From positions 1 through 34,743 of the forward strand of contig LSSK01001695.1 of the NCBI GenBank assembly GCA_001969505.1: a stretch of 34,743 nucleotides of DNA. The letters run 5' to 3'. The stretch is from Zancudomyces culisetae (lineage: Eukaryota > Kickxellomycota > Harpellomycetes > Harpellales > Legeriomycetaceae). Each line of letters starts with the position of its first letter. Position 1 is the stretch's first letter. The notes beneath the pieces were generated by a model that saw nothing but the letters and a program-made list of their open reading frames with translations, searched no databases and had not been told where the DNA came from. Made by a program: the position numbers and the translations under genes. Shown here piece by piece: positions 9,628-20,515 of this stretch.

Positions 9628-10264
9628 TCAAGTCGATGAGCTCTGAATTCGGAGTCCATGCATCTCTTTTATTTCTTCTACAAGTACTTCGTTTACCATT
9701 CTATGCTGTTTTACTGGGGAAAGGCCTTTGAACTGTTCCGATTTGATTATTACTTGGTACATTGATCCACATCCACCTATTTTATTTGTAATAGCGTTTT
9801 GGGTGTTAGTATTAAGTTTCATGATATGTTATAATAGTAATTGCAAACAATAAATGTACTTTGCTAGAAATTAATTGAAAACACTAACCTGACAAATCAA
9901 TCACTTTTAAAACTTGTGGTTTTAAGGCTTCTTTTAATTTGTCGTAGATAACCTTTTCCTGCTCGGTACCAAATGTTTGCTGGCCATCTTCTACGGATTT
10001 CTGCGAGCTTTGACCATCATTTTCGGAATTCCGAGATGTATATTGGGTGAACCATCGTTTTTCTAGTTTTGTGTTAAAACTGATACCAAAGCTGTTGTGT
10101 TTGGGGTTAACAAGACTGGAATCGGTATTTACATTTTTGCTGAAAAATCGATTGACCCCTGTTAATTGGACGGCTGCTGTACCAAAGTTGGCACTGTATG
10201 TGTTTTTTTGTATGTTCGAAAAATGTCTCGAAACGCAGAGCGGCCTTTTTAATGTTTTAAGCAT
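9628..10264 (-). CDS. BOL3: Mitochondrial BolA-like protein (BOL3/BOLA3), two exons
   Basis: Exons 10264-9889 and 9776-9628 flank a 112-nt intron (GTTAGT...AATAG). They join in frame to 174 residues. The N-terminal 90 residues are basic, rich in Ser and Asn and poor in acidic residues at the start, as expected of a mitochondrial presequence. The BolA fold covers about 100-174 and contains the GGCGSMY segment with Cys128, created across the splice junction, and the invariant helix HRMVNEVL; Cys and His are the [2Fe-2S] ligands in BolA-monothiol glutaredoxin pairs. Bol3 acts with Nfu1 in delivering [4Fe-4S] clusters to mitochondrial enzymes such as lipoate synthase (family knowledge). The Cys in GCGS is typical of the mitochondrial BOLA3 type. 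Length exceeds the usual 105-120 residues because of the long leader. Confidence 0.93.
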
Positions 10265-12131
10265 TTTTTTTTCCTATTGTTTTCTTAGAGTAAGAGTTGA
10301 GAATCAAAAAAAAAATGCACAAAGTATATCCAAGATGGAAAAATCACTACCTATTTGCGAGGTCATTTTTTATATGGGGAAACCCCAAACCTTATCTAAA
10401 AAAAATACGTAAAACAACCAATAAACAGCCAGACATTCAAAAAGCTCGCTACAAAAAAATCAAAAATTTTATTATATTTGCGCAAACTGGATTGGACAGT
10501 GAAACATGATGTGAGATGCCTTTGATCAGTGTTGAGCAGGGATTAAAGCTAGCCTCTTCATCTCATCATCACATACAATACCCCATAGCAAGAAACGAGG
10601 AACAAAAATGCAAAAGGGAGGTCAAATTTCCCCTCTGGAAAGGTTTGATATGTGAACAAATACTAGCTTCTCTACCTGTTGTGTGATTTGATTTGACTAC
10701 CCTAATGTTGTACCTAAGTACTAGCTCTGTTTCGCTATTCTCTTGTATTTATAGTTAGTGGATTTGTAATGTGTTGGTTTCTCTGCTTGCTCTTTTTACT
10801 TTGCATATTTTCATCCAACTCATAATACGCAAAAGCCATGCCTCATAATATTCCCATTAATAACTGGTGGTGTTACAACACACATCAGCAAAGTAACAGA
10901 TTAACATCGCAATTAAGGATAGGATCTCAGCTGAATATTTTACTAGAACTTGGGAGAAGAGAGGTAAATTGGTCATCTGCTGAGAATAACAAAGGGTATA
11001 TACAATGCGACCAGATTTGGGACTTGTAAATAATAACACAGCCATCTTGGGCTAATCAGCCGCGCAAACTACACCGTACATTTTACAGCAAGTTTGGAAG
11101 AGAATGTTTGGTAGTTGCTGGATTTTCCTTTCTTGCTACACATGGTATATATCAATATACAGAAAGTGAGATTATTTGAAAAGAATTAAATGAAAAGTTA
11201 CCAAGACTGTTTCTGTATTTATAGCATTCATATATCCTTCCACATGTTAATACAATAAAAACATTGAATATTTTTGGGCTCATTTAGCCACTTGCTTTAA
11301 TTAATCGAGTTTCAAATATTTGTTATTTAGGAATGGAAAAAGAAAATAATATATGGATTTTTAAAAATAAGCGAAAGGGAAAATTAAATATGGAATGGGA
11401 AACAACACCAAGTAAAAAAAAGACGAAGGGAAAAAGAGAAACGAGTGCATTTGATGGATACCAGATTTGTATAAATTGCGCTTGTATCACTGGAGTATAA
11501 ATCATGAATACGTAGAGCTTTAGACCCAAGTGATGCACATTTGCGATATTTTGAAAACCTTTGCATTGATTTACGCACCTATTGACGGAGATGTGAATAA
11601 GCACTATATAATGCTGAGATAGGGAATGGAAAAGTGATGAAAAAAATGTGGTACAAGTGATACACAGCAAAAATATATAGATTTGGGTGGTCAAGTCAAA
11701 AACGGAAACTCCCTTAGCCTCCATATATATACTGTAATACATATTTGCCGCGAAGCGTTTACCAAAACTAGCTGAAATAACTATGGATTTGAGCTGAACC
11801 AGCTTAACTAACGAGTTTAGCAGCTATACAAAAAAAAATGTTATGAGTGTCAGTCCTGTTGCCAACTGGGTTGTACTGATATTATAGTTAATATTATCAC
11901 CACCTCCATTAATACTACTATATGTACAATCTCAAATCGCGACGCTATCAGCTGTATTGAATGTTCTATTGTAAAAAGAATGATCTTTTATCGAGCACTA
12001 AGAGGTTGGATATAAAATAGCCAATACAAAAAGTAAAGCAAACCAAAGAAAGAGTGTAGTAATAGTTTGATAATACAGTTGCAACTCAAAGCACCGTTAC
12101 ACTCGCATAAACCATAACGTGGTATAAAAGA
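10265..12131. other. Intergenic region, 1.9 kb, no convincing gene
   Basis: AT-rich DNA between BOL3 and the orphan gene at 12132. Open frames at 10315-10509 (+), 10838-11029 (+) and 11323-11742 (-) exist, but their composition (Lys, Asn, Ile, Phe, Tyr) is what AT-rich random DNA gives, and none shows a known motif. A TATA-like TATAAAAT lies at 12011-12018. Confidence 0.5.
12011..12018 (+). promoter_or_regulatory. TATA-like box upstream of the orphan gene
   Basis: TATAAAAT sits about 115 nt before the ATG at 12132. A second TATAAAA at 12123-12129 is only 2 nt before the ATG and is too close to direct a transcript that includes it, so the upstream box is the better candidate. Confidence 0.35.
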
Positions 12132-13091
12132 ATGAGTGCAAAACTAAAGATTTATTATACATTAGTGTATTTTGGAGCAACATCGGTAGCAGCAACATCA
12201 GATAATTATAATGTACATCTTCTCAAATATACATGTAAAGCCAATAAACTACAACTACGACAACAGGCAGAAAAAAAAACAGTAGATAGAAGCTATGTAA
12301 AGAGTGTAAACACCAAAGTTGCTTCAAAAGATAGCATTGATTGTGTTGGGAATTACCAAGAAGAGGCGGAGGCTTTGATACTTGATCCGTACGGCTCAAC
12401 AGCGAAAAAAATTAACTCGATATCTGAAGAAAGATGGGTAGCTAAAACAAACAAAAATAATAAAAAGGGGGTAGGGTTTTGTGGTTCGAAACCAGTGATG
12501 TGTAGAAAGAGAGAACTGACGCACGTAGGTGTACCTTACAAGGATACAGCACAATACCCATCAGACAAAACAAACGCTATGCAAAAAGGGATGAGTGCAG
12601 TGATATTGAAACATTACCAGTCAATTGGGTGGTATTTTGAGTTGTTTAATATACAAGGGTTTAGGAGTATAGATTTGGAAATACGAATAAAATATTATGG
12701 AATGCGTATACTCTTGCTAATATATGAAAAGTATGTTCGTATCATGAATGGTGTTAACAATGGTAACTGGATCAAAGGTTGGGGTGGGGTTAAGGAGAAC
12801 AACCGACTACGGCAAATACAAAGTGACACAAACCGAGACACTAGTGGCAACGAGCGTCATTATGGTGATACTAAAAGCAACAAAATCAATAGAAATAATA
12901 ACAATAACAACAATGCTACTAATAAACAGTTAGATGAAGAAGCAGAGGATGAAAGTTTTGCTGCTTTGTTGGCAGACAGTCTGGATTTACAACACTTATA
13001 TACTCAGATTGCACAAACACAGATACTTCCAAAAATTACCGCGCTTCTGATGATCTTTATGTCTACAGCGGTGCTATGCTGTTTTTTCTAA
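12132..13091 (+). CDS. Orphan protein with signal-like N-terminus and hydrophobic C-terminal tail
   Basis: A single open frame of 319 residues. I do not recognise a family. Residues 1-22 look like a signal peptide: Lys4 and Lys6, a hydrophobic core, then a small-residue site near SVA-AT. The last 18 residues (ITALLMIFMSTAVLCCFF) are hydrophobic and end at the C-terminus. With a signal peptide this arrangement fits a GPI-anchor signal; without one it fits a tail anchor with a possibly palmitoylated Cys pair. An Asn-rich run (about 253-262) includes a possible N-glycosylation site, Asn-Ala-Thr. Six or so other Cys are spread through the body. A surface or secretory-pathway protein is inferred. 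Composition is AT-driven, so a chance ORF is possible, but 319 codons without a stop in such DNA is unlikely. Confidence 0.55.
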   Translation: MSAKLKIYYTLVYFGATSVAATSDNYNVHLLKYTCKANKLQLRQQAEKKTVDRSYVKSVNTKVASKDSIDCVGNYQEEAEALILDPYGSTAKKINSISEERWVAKTNKNNKKGVGFCGSKPVMCRKRELTHVGVPYKDTAQYPSDKTNAMQKGMSAVILKHYQSIGWYFELFNIQGFRSIDLEIRIKYYGMRILLLIYEKYVRIMNGVNNGNWIKGWGGVKENNRLRQIQSDTNRDTSGNERHYGDTKSNKINRNNNNNNNATNKQLDEEAEDESFAALLADSLDLQHLYTQIAQTQILPKITALLMIFMSTAVLCCFF

Positions 13092-13966
13092 ATGTACGTG
13101 ATGCAAAAAGCATCATATATGAAGAATGAGTATAGCTTATGGATCAGTTTTGGTAGTAAAAAAAAAAAAGGTTTGGCTTCGGTTCAAGTATGTATAAATG
13201 TATGTGTATGTAAACAGCTGTAAAAAATAGTGTCCATCCTCTCTCTCCTTTTTTTTTGCGCTAATTAGTTTGAAATAATGACAGGAAACGTTTTGCTTGA
13301 CATTTTGTAAAGCTGGCACAAAGAAAAACAGAGAATACTAGGAAAGCAAGATGATGGGAACCAGTCCCATGCAAAGTCCCACTTTAAATCATCACCATAT
13401 TTTCCAAACCCAGAATATTAAATTCGTTACTCGCAACAATTACAGGATAAAATTTAATAAACTAAACTTTATTTTTATAGTTTTTTTGAGGCAAGAAATT
13501 AAGTTTATAAATAATACATCTATCCACAACAATAAACTAAAAAGCTAAAAATAAAAATAAGTAAACTGGGCATCTCAATTACATCAAAATAAAGGAGGAC
13601 AGCCGTAACAAAACAGGAGCGGATACATATTGGGAATAAAATGTAAATTGTATTTCATTTATGGATGGAAATATGCTTGTATATAAAGATTTTTACTGTC
13701 TTCTCTTTGAGCAGTTCATCGTTTTTGCTCTACAAGAAAAAAAAATAAAAAGGAACAGAAAGAGAAAGAGAAAGAGAAATACATGGAGAAAAAAGAAGAG
13801 AGAGAAAAAAACGAAGGAGAGGGTGGGGATGAGAGAGTGATGGGTGGATGGTGGGTGGTGGGTGGTGGGTGGTAGGGTTAGAATTATGGTTTGTAGTTGT
13901 AATCTTTGAACAAGTAAGCTAAAAATTGTATAAAATTCTAAATTTAGGGCCACAATCGCGGAAAGT
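13092..13966. other. Intergenic region with purine-rich low-complexity DNA
   Basis: Holds a GAAAGA-type tandem run around 13758-13783, a polypurine stretch to about 13840 and then the G-rich tract 13853-13877. A TATA-like TATATAAAG is near 13680. The open frame at 13693-13953 on the minus strand is a by-product of the purine tract. Confidence 0.5.
13853..13877 (+). promoter_or_regulatory. Putative G-quadruplex upstream of the coiled-coil gene
   Basis: Four GGG triplets at 13853-13855, 13860-13862, 13867-13869 and 13875-13877 are separated by spacers of 4, 4 and 5 nt. This meets the usual G3+N1-7 pattern. It lies 90 nt before the ATG at 13967, on the coding strand, so it would be in the 5' UTR or core promoter. 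Confidence 0.5.
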
Positions 13967-15739
13967 GTGATGGACGCTGGTACAGGACAAGATCCGGGCG
14001 TTGAAAACGAAATATCATCAGCAATGACAACAACAGGAGTAAATAGCGTCGGTGGAGGCGAAGATCAATACGAAAATACAAATTTCTACAGCGCTGGTAG
14101 GTCACCAAGCCTTGAAGGACCCAGTAGGAACAGTAGGGAGTATACTGATGGCAATGGTGTTTCTAATGATCATGGAAGTATTAGGAGGATTGGGAGTATT
14201 GGAAGCAATGAATCTGAACCACGACGACGGAGTATAATAAGTGGAAGGAGATGTAAGTAAAGCGCTGTAAAAAGGGTACAGTTTAACTATGATTTTAAGG
14301 GGTAGAAATGAGTATATGTTGATAGAAAAATGGTATCCAAAATAGTATCAAGAAGAATTAGTGTACCACCACCGATTGTTCCATCCTCGCCAACCGCAGT
14401 AGTGGACATGGAGCAAGTATTTGGGAAGATTTATTCGGCCAAGTCAGCACCAGCTATGTCTCTGGTAAGTGCTGCTAATACAGTGAATGCATCTGTGCAA
14501 GAAGAAAAGGTAATGGAGGAGCTGATAATGAAAGATTTAAGCCAAAAAACCGAAAAGATAACATTGCGGGAAAAAAAAAGGGAGGAGATGGTAGAAGTGA
14601 GTCCGGGTGGGTATTTGCAGGATGGGTTTCATACAAAACCGGGGGAGAGTACTGGAAATATAAAGGGACCAAAACGCTCGTTTGTGGATATATTGACACC
14701 TAAAAAGTCCAAGAAAAATAGCAGAATAAATGGACAATTAGGGGATGAAGAGGGGGAATCGTACAGTGTTGATGAAGACGATAATGATGAGGAGTACAAA
14801 CAGCTCGAAATAATGCAGTATGTAAAGACACCTAACCGCGCACCGGCACCACCAAAAAGAGCATGTTTTGAATTTCCAAGCGATGGCAATTCGAAAGAGG
14901 AAGGCAGTGAGAGTATAGATGTCGGTGTAGCAGGGTTTGAAGAAGAAAGTCTAATGGATATGCAAATTCCTTTTTTTGAACAACACCACAGCAAAAATAA
15001 CAATGATGGTAGTGGAGATAATGAACTATACAACAACGATAACTCAAGTGGGCTTGACTACCAAGAAATCGTTCGACAACGTCTGGGCAGCCAGCTCAAC
15101 GAACACCAACTGAAAATGATTACAGATATAATTAAGGAAGTAGAAAATAACAAAGAAAGCGAAAAACAAACGCTGAGTGAGCAACTAGAAAGCGAAAGAG
15201 CGAATCTATGGAATATTGAGAGAGAGTATAAAGAATATTTGGATCTTTCAGGAGAATATATGGATGCACGAGATAGGGCCAACGAAGAGCTGACCAAAGA
15301 GCTTGCGGAGTTGACACTCGAGCGGAGGGCCATTCATGAACAGGTAAACCAACTGAGTAACCAGGTAGAGCAGCTACAAGCCGAACTTTCCTCAGCCCAA
15401 CATGAACTACAGAGTAATAGAGAGGTAGTGCAGCAGCTGGAGGGGGCGAAGCGCGAGCTGGAAAATGACATTGCAGTAGCAGCAGAACGTGAACAGATGA
15501 TATTCAGCCACTTTTCGAAACAAGTGGCAGCAGAAAAGGACAAAAATGGGCAGCTGGAGCAGCAGTTGATGAAATTGGGGGGCGACAATTCGTACTTCAA
15601 ATCGCAAATCAACCGGTTGGAACTAAGTTTAAAGCGGGCAAAGAGCGAAGTGCAGAATTTGAAGGATGAGAATTTAGATTTGCAGAAAATGTATAACGAC
15701 TTGGAAGACTACACAAAAAACGCGTTTCTAGAAAGGTGA
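13967..15739 (+). CDS. Coiled-coil protein with disordered N-terminal half, two exons
   Basis: Exon 13967-14252 ends at a strong GTAAGT site. A join to 14346 (after CCAAAATAG, intron 93 nt) keeps frame, turns ...SGRR into ...SGRRLSRRISVPPP and gives 559 residues. An ATG at 14330 is an alternative start if the join is wrong. The first half is polar and acidic, with a basic patch KKSKKN after a SFVDILTP segment. The last 230 residues or so form heptad-rich helices ending LQKMYNDLEDYTKNAFLER, with many Glu, Gln, Leu and Lys. The layout (disordered N-terminus, C-terminal coiled coil) resembles TACC-type or other cytoskeletal and spindle-pole proteins, but I see no diagnostic motif, so this is only a suggestion. 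It is convergent with the channel gene, with 26 nt between stops. Confidence 0.75.
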
Positions 15740-15765
15740 AGAAGAGAGGAGTGCTTCCTTTGTTA

Positions 15766-18282
15766 TTAGAGAGTTGGGACTGAGGTTACAGTTACTCTGG
15801 TTTTGAGCTTGGAGTTAATGGTAGCTCCATCAACAACCAATGTCCCTCTGTCGCCCAACAATTCGCTGGTCTGTCTGTACACACTATAAGCATCGTAATG
15901 TGGAGTGCTTGGTATGTCTGTGAATTCCGTCGCAGCGTGACTCTGCTCATAGGAATGAGTTTGCGCGAATTTGGAGATCTGGGGAGCCCAGACGAGTGAG
16001 TGGGCAGGGTCTGAATAAGCAGGATCACTGAACAATTCAGATAACAGTTTATCGTCTCCTAAGGTTCCCGAGTCGTCCTGAACAAAATACTGATCAACAA
16101 TGTTGCAGTCATCATATGACAATCTAGCGTACCTGCTTTCAGCAATGAAGCTAGGGAACAGTTTGTATTTGCGCAGATTGGCCAGACTTGGGCATACCGC
16201 TTCCAAATACTCCAGCTTTGGGTAGTACAAAAGCTGCATCCATATATTCGCAATTGCTGTAGCCGCAATACAACCCGCCATTACTACTATTCTCAAGATT
16301 GAGCTGATCGGATTTTCCGTTTTGCTGTTCAATGCAAGCACAAACAGTATAGTTACCTGCATCACATACAACCCAATCCACCGTTGATTGATTAGTTTTT
16401 TTGCCATTTTTCCTCCGAAATCCATAGTGCTACTCTGGTATACATAAATCAAATTATACTTTAATGCTATGTAATTCAAAATAAAGTACACTGTTGCAAA
16501 CACCGGCATCAATGGCGTCATCACGCTGAACACTGCTCCTAACATAAACACATATGAGTACATTGGAATCACCGTTCCAAACTCAAGTACTGGTGCCTTG
16601 CCCGCTTCCACCTCATCCCGTGGCGTACGCTCAAACACCTTGTCCTTGAGATACCCCACTATTAATCGTGGAAGTTGTAGAATGCTTCCCGATGACGACG
16701 ACAGCCCTGTAAGTACCACAAATGTCATGAAAAACACACTATTCTTTGGAATGTTTTGTGTGATTGTGTCTAACACCTTTCCTGGGTTCTCTATAAAGTC
16801 ATTAAGCGACGCCAGTACTGATCCGGATATCAGATATATCACAAACAAATTAAACACCGTGTAGAAAAAGAACCTGTCCATCAGCTTCTTTTCTATTTTC
16901 CCCTTCACCACATCTCTTTCAAATCCAATAAATATCCTCATGATGATAGGTACAAGCATTGATAGCACCAACAACGCCACCGCTGGAATCACACCCTCTA
17001 GAATCGACAGTACTACCTTTGGTAGCTTGCTGATCCACTTGAATCCCGCCAGATTTTGCAGATTTTTCAAATTCGCTAACCCTGAAAAAAATGCAGTCGG
17101 AATCGACCATAGCAGTATTATTGCCACACACACACATATAGACACCACCCGCATTCCCTTCTTCTCTGCCATACTCACTCCCAAGTTTTTCCATACCACT
17201 TCTCTTGGGTCTATGTCTGAATACCGCTTTTTTCTCATCACGTTGACCTGCGTTTTAATATCTGACATCCGTGTTCGTGTGTACTTGTGCGCTGACTCCA
17301 TATCATTAAATAACAAAAACGCTGATGTTGTGTTTGGTGATTCCTCTACCTTGTTCTGTAGCTCTTCTATCTCCTTATTTATTGTTTTGACCTCTGCTGC
17401 TCCATATTCAATTGCATCTACTTTTTCCCCCACAACCCCCATAAATCCCACCTTTACTTTTCTTCGCTTGATCTCCTGCTTTTTCTTCCCCTTCGACTCC
17501 AGTATTTCGTTCTTTTTCTCCTTTCTTGCAGCTTCTGTTAATGTCTTCTCCAGCACTTCTCTCCATTTATCCCTATCTTCGATCGCTTCATTCAGATCTC
17601 CCAGATCCTTCACTGGGTATACTGCCCGCACCTCTCCACTTTCATCATCTAGCATTTCTTGGATCCCTTCTCTTGTGTTTTTCCCAGTAGATATTCCACT
17701 TACCAAAACTGTATATGCCTTGATATTTTTTTGTTTTTCATATTTTATCAGTAAACACTGTCGTAGCCCAGCTGCCTTTTTGATCGCTTGAAAGTTTATG
17801 TATATATTCCCCATCGAAAATAGCACTGCAGCCACAATATGAACCCACAGCAAATTCGATCCTCTTGGTACATTTCCCATTGATATTTTGTCTAGCCCAG
17901 TCGCATCACCATTTGCCGTGACGTTTACTGGTAACAAAACTGCCAATGCTACAACTGAAACTGCCAGAAATAGATACGCATTCTGTTTAAACGTGTACAG
18001 GAGAACAAATCCGTCAGGCCCCACATACTTTATAAGCTCCTCGTCCGTGTACTTGAACAGTGGTTTTATCCACCCGAACATGCTTTTTGGTAATTCTTTT
18101 GGTGCATTTTTTGCGTTAACGTCTAACGCTCTAGGCGAATAAACCCGACTATTTTTTACTCGAACCATACAAAAGATTAAAACAAACACTGAAAATATAA
18201 TAATATTCAGTAACAATGACGCTAACATCGCATTTACGGATGAGCTATTCCTGGTATCGGTACCATCCTGTGCATCTGCCAT
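15766..18282 (-). CDS. CSC1/OSCA (DUF221) family calcium-permeable stress-gated channel
   Basis: One exon, 838 residues, close to yeast Csc1 (782). An N-terminal membrane segment (about 18-42) is followed by two more (99-121, 143-163). Then comes a large cytosolic domain (165-370) that carries a Lys-rich insert near 252-275. A set of membrane helices follows (378-402, 423-452, 470-494, 515-543, 575-615, 634-652, 661-686). The segment FGWIKPLFKYTDEELIKYVG and the RLIVGYL end of the long pore-side helix fit the family. These proteins are osmotically or mechanically gated cation channels, or related lipid scramblases, of plasma or internal membranes. The fungal paralogues (Csc1, Rsn1, Phm7) cannot be told apart by eye. 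The C-terminal tail (after 690) is soluble and Ser/Thr-rich. It is convergent with the coiled-coil gene. Confidence 0.93.
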   Translation of the reverse strand: MADAQDGTDTRNSSSVNAMLASLLLNIIIFSVFVLIFCMVRVKNSRVYSPRALDVNAKNAPKELPKSMFGWIKPLFKYTDEELIKYVGPDGFVLLYTFKQNAYLFLAVSVVALAVLLPVNVTANGDATGLDKISMGNVPRGSNLLWVHIVAAVLFSMGNIYINFQAIKKAAGLRQCLLIKYEKQKNIKAYTVLVSGISTGKNTREGIQEMLDDESGEVRAVYPVKDLGDLNEAIEDRDKWREVLEKTLTEAARKEKKNEILESKGKKKQEIKRRKVKVGFMGVVGEKVDAIEYGAAEVKTINKEIEELQNKVEESPNTTSAFLLFNDMESAHKYTRTRMSDIKTQVNVMRKKRYSDIDPREVVWKNLGVSMAEKKGMRVVSICVCVAIILLWSIPTAFFSGLANLKNLQNLAGFKWISKLPKVVLSILEGVIPAVALLVLSMLVPIIMRIFIGFERDVVKGKIEKKLMDRFFFYTVFNLFVIYLISGSVLASLNDFIENPGKVLDTITQNIPKNSVFFMTFVVLTGLSSSSGSILQLPRLIVGYLKDKVFERTPRDEVEAGKAPVLEFGTVIPMYSYVFMLGAVFSVMTPLMPVFATVYFILNYIALKYNLIYVYQSSTMDFGGKMAKKLINQRWIGLYVMQVTILFVLALNSKTENPISSILRIVVMAGCIAATAIANIWMQLLYYPKLEYLEAVCPSLANLRKYKLFPSFIAESRYARLSYDDCNIVDQYFVQDDSGTLGDDKLLSELFSDPAYSDPAHSLVWAPQISKFAQTHSYEQSHAATEFTDIPSTPHYDAYSVYRQTSELLGDRGTLVVDGATINSKLKTRVTVTSVPTL

Positions 18283-19406
18283 TTTTGTTCCTTCTTACAG
18301 CTTATGAGTCTTGTTTGCGCTTTTTTTCTTATACCCTATATCTATTTGTTAGTTTGTAGATTTAGAAAACAAAAGATTCTACAAGTAATCTTGCGTTCGA
18401 TAGCCGTGTAAATATATTTGGGATGTTGAGTTGGTCAATTCAGGTATTCGGGAAATTTATACTTTAGTATTCCTCACCTCTATCACAATTTAGCGTCGTT
18501 TATGTTTTTTTTGTTTTCTAGCCCTCACTTGCTTTGGTAATAATTTTAAATTAAAATAAATGCCGTGAAGGATTTCTGGGCAACGATGGGACATACAAAT
18601 TATTATCGCAATTTGATTTTTGATGTCTATTTACTATTTTTACCTATATTTTATTAGTTTTATTGCGATTATATTTGAACTTCTCGATTGGTAATGCCAA
18701 AAACAAAACGTAAACTTTTTCCCTAAACAACATCTTACCTTCACACCCTCCCCCCCAAAAAAAACACTTTATATTTAAATTGAAGGACTTGACACTATTT
18801 TTAGTACAATGCACATTAAACCTTTGAAATCGTTCAGATCGCCAAAGAAACGCCGTAATTTTGGCTTTCGTTTTTGTTGCTACGCAATTTGTTTATGCCT
18901 TTGAATTCCCAATTTTTTGTGGTTGTTTTTGTTTCTTATTTCAACCACCAATCTGATTGGAATAGAAAAGGTCGGGCAATTTGTACTTTGATTGTTTACC
19001 TTTGATAATCTTCGATTGATTTAGCTTTATTCTCTTGTATTACTTTATTTACAACAATTTGATTGACCACTATTTACTGCTATCAGGTTTTTATTGGCAC
19101 AGAATTCCTCCAATTTATAAAATCAATGAAAACCAAACAAGACCAAAAAAAATATATCGACACAAAATATCACTTTTATGGCTCCACTCTTTGATGAAAT
19201 GACAAAGGTTCAACGAACAATCGAAACGCTAAAGAGGAAAAAAAGGAAACTGAGAGCATAGGCGCACTTATATACACTCTATACTTCCATATAGCAACCA
19301 CTCGTGGCTTTTTTTTCTTGCTTATTCTTGTCTGTCCTCTGTTTGCTTTTTATTAGTTGTATATCTACAATTTTGCTGCTTTTTTAATAAAATAAAAAAG
19401 GCATTT
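18283..19406. other. Upstream region of the channel gene, no gene seen
   Basis: AT-rich DNA with poly-T and poly-A runs. It includes a C-rich tract at 18746-18756 (GGGGGGGAGGG on the strand transcribed into the channel gene), related to the G-run motif in IRC3 and APL5. A TATA-like CTTATATACA near 19267-19276 precedes the small ORF at 19407. Confidence 0.5.
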
Positions 19407-19610
19407 ATGTATGAATATGCCACCTTTACTGTCAAACGCTCTAGATGTCCCCACCCCATTCCACCAATAACCTCGCCTTTTTCAGATATTTATACACGCT
19501 TGATATGTCAGGTGCTAAATGGACACAAGTTCAATTTTGTCTATCATAAAGGTGATGTATGCGAGTTAAAATACCGACTCCTTGGTCTGGGTTCATCAAT
19601 ACAAAAATAG
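19407..19610 (+). CDS. Possible small protein, 67 residues
   Basis: An ATG-started frame, less AT-rich than its surroundings. A TATA-like box lies about 135 nt upstream. Downstream there is an 8-bp hairpin (CACCACAC/GTGTGGTG, between about 19640 and 19675) and AATAAA near 19687. The product has a Pro-rich, Cys-containing start and a central segment VLNGHKFNFVYHKGDVCEL, with no motif I recognise. It may be a real small gene, one exon of a larger gene (a possible acceptor TTTTCAG lies inside it), or chance. Confidence 0.28.
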   Translation: MYEYATFTVKRSRCPHPIPPITSPFSDIYTRLICQVLNGHKFNFVYHKGDVCELKYRLLGLGSSIQK

Positions 19611-19987
19611 TAGTCATCATCTACGTTCATTAGACACACCACACTCATCTATTCTAAGAATACGTGTGGTGGCGCTGGGTACCCCAAATAAAAGATTCTT
19701 TTTTTAAAAAAAAAGCATGTGTTGTTGTAATGAAATTTGGTATTTTTTTTTGTGTTTGTGGCAACATTGAAAGTACACCCATAGTATTTCAAGTATGAAA
19801 TTTATTAGCAAGACAAGGAGGCGGTGATAAATACCACTTAATCGGTAATATGTACATAAAAATTCGCTACCTTTGATGTGTATTTCTTGATGTGACTGTA
19901 CTAAATACTTGTAAGTAATGCTACAGTGGGCACCGACCAGAATAACTCAGTAAACAGGCTCTACATTTTTACCTTTGCTTTTGCATC

Positions 19988-20092
19988 TCAATCTGGGCTG
20001 GTATTCTTAATAGTGTCAATAAGCATGTATATTGCACATTGCTCACATGTACAATCATCTGGATGGTAGTCTGCGTCGCTATGGTTCAGCAT
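19988..20092 (-). CDS. 34-residue cysteine-containing micro-ORF (arm 2)
   Basis: The counterpart of 1390-1494: the same length, the same Cys-x-Cys-x-x-Cys cluster and Asp at residue 34 instead of Asn. The TATA-like box upstream is kept (TATATAAA on the minus strand near 20227-20234). Sequence beyond the stop is unrelated to that beyond the other copy. The ORF is therefore preserved as the last element of the duplicated block, either because it is a gene or because the breakpoint fell there by chance. Confidence 0.4.
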   Translation of the reverse strand: MLNHSDADYHPDDCTCEQCAIYMLIDTIKNTSPD

Positions 20093-20465
20093 TGTTGTAT
20101 TTAATACTTGTATCCGTTTCTTGTTTATTTTACCTTATTCGTTTGGTATACTAAATGTTTGAGGTTTTTAGTAATGTCAAAACAAAAAAGTGATGGTGTT
20201 GATGTTTTGGTTTGCTTCATTATCAGTTTATATAGTTTTTTGTTTGATTAATAAAAAGAACCAGGAGGGAAATATTATATTAAAATATGTAAATATACAG
20301 ATATGCGAATATGCGAATACTGATGTGTTAATATTGTTACCGGTTGGAGACTAACAGATATTTACAAAGACAATTTTGTGGAAACACCAATATAATGATT
20401 CTGTTCAATTTTTTTTATTGAGTTCAGCAGGAAACAGCGAAGACACAAAAAGCTTTTATTATAAC

Positions 20466-20515
20466 CATCATCAACCATCATCAACCATCATCAACCATCA
20501 TCAACCATAATCAAC
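20466..20515 (-). repeat. 10-bp minisatellite, five units (arm 2)
   Basis: Same unit length and unit number as 967-1016, but with a different order of the two variants (T-D-D-D-D on the minus strand). It lies in the 3' flank of the 1238-residue gene. Confidence 0.85.

Noticed and set aside
10315-10509. ATG frame of 64 codons divergent from BOL3, basic and aromatic
   Set aside because: Composition matches AT-rich noise, it has no recognisable motif, and it sits in the probable BOL3 promoter.
12478-12495. GGTTCGAAACC resembling a tRNA T-loop
   Set aside because: The flanking bases do not form the T-stem and no other tRNA arms are present. It is inside the orphan ORF.
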